Shown piece by piece: positions 63,926 through 64,000 of a stretch of 64,000 nt of DNA. Below the pieces are notes generated by a model. It was not told where the DNA came from. It saw only the letters and a list, made by a program, of their open reading frames with translations, and did no database searches. The position numbers and the translations under genes are program-made. This DNA is from Bacteroidia bacterium. GTDB lineage: Bacteria; Bacteroidota; Bacteroidia; Bacteroidales; UBA932. The stretch is taken from assembly GCA_030537315.1 (NCBI GenBank), contig JAUNNZ010000005.1:1-64000 (forward strand), in the 5' to 3' direction. Every line of letters starts with the position of its first letter. Within the stretch, counting starts at the first letter, position 1.

Positions 63926-64000
63926 GCGCATTCCATATATTGTCGCGATTGCCGCCGTCGTCTTGACGGCGACCGGTTGCGGCGTCACAAGTTCCATAAT
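63918..64000 (+). CDS. Start of a lipoprotein gene, cut by the window edge
   Basis: ATG 63918 overlaps the end of the HAD gene by 8 bases and opens a frame that stays open to the window end (27 complete codons). It reads MNRRIPYIVAIAAVVLTATG and then Cys, a clean lipoprotein signal with the cysteine at residue 21. Nothing of the mature protein beyond seven residues is visible, so the function is unknown. Confidence 0.6.
   Translation, partial: MNRRIPYIVAIAAVVLTATGCGVTSSI

Overview
The window looks like the chromosome of an uncultured Bacteroidales-type Bacteroidota, most plausibly from the gut or rumen. The reasons are a SusC/SusD pair, a hybrid two-component regulator with a beta-propeller sensor, dense xylan-type carbohydrate enzymes with signal peptides or lipoboxes, Bacteroidota promoters of the TAnnTTTG type, and weak or absent Shine-Dalgarno sequences. 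Coding DNA is fairly GC-rich, while the intergenic gaps and positions 1-420 are AT-rich. I see no rRNA, tRNA, CRISPR array, insertion sequence or phage gene.

Region 1 (1-16.2 kb, + strand) is a tight run of nine exported enzymes: two CE1-type esterase proteins (the second also carries an alpha/beta-hydrolase domain), a secreted beta-rich protein of unknown role, GH43 with a lectin-like tail, a type-B carboxylesterase, a double GH43-CBM6 protein, GH31, GH51 and GH43-CBM6. Together they would strip acyl, arabinosyl and xylosyl groups from arabinoxylan or related hemicellulose. A promoter, a decayed GH43 fragment and a terminator lie upstream of the first gene.

Region 2 (16.2-32.9 kb, + strand) is the most unusual part: a five-gene operon with no polysaccharide enzyme. 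It encodes a membrane SpoIIE-type phosphatase with an extracytoplasmic sensor, a STAS anti-sigma-antagonist protein, a 3462-residue three-module NRPS ending in a thioester reductase, an A-T-TE synthetase with a cysteine in place of the usual TE serine and no Asp235-equivalent in its A domain, and a MATE transporter fused to an RsbW-like ATPase domain. Phosphatase, STAS and kinase-like domain are the three parts of a partner-switching module, but the kinase-like part is attached to the probable exporter. My inference is that this is a peptide aldehyde or alcohol pathway whose export or expression is controlled by partner switching.

Region 3 (32.9-60.8 kb) is a polysaccharide-utilization locus. 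On the minus strand it has SusC, SusD, a terminator, a GH43 lipoprotein, a GT4 glycosyltransferase and a small secreted protein. Divergently, on the + strand, come the hybrid two-component regulator, GH97, GH31 and a second, kinase-less membrane AraC regulator. Next is a regulatory intergenic region (21-bp-spaced direct repeats, a promoter and a structured leader with its own terminator), then GH43, GH43, GH8 exo-oligoxylanase, a GH95-CE4 fusion and a 2-hydroxyacid dehydrogenase.

Region 4 (60.8-64 kb) is ordinary: a DUF937-like protein with a calcium loop, an L,D-transpeptidase, an AGCS amino-acid symporter, a HAD phosphatase and the start of a lipoprotein that runs off the window. Family names come from motifs read by eye; no database search was run.
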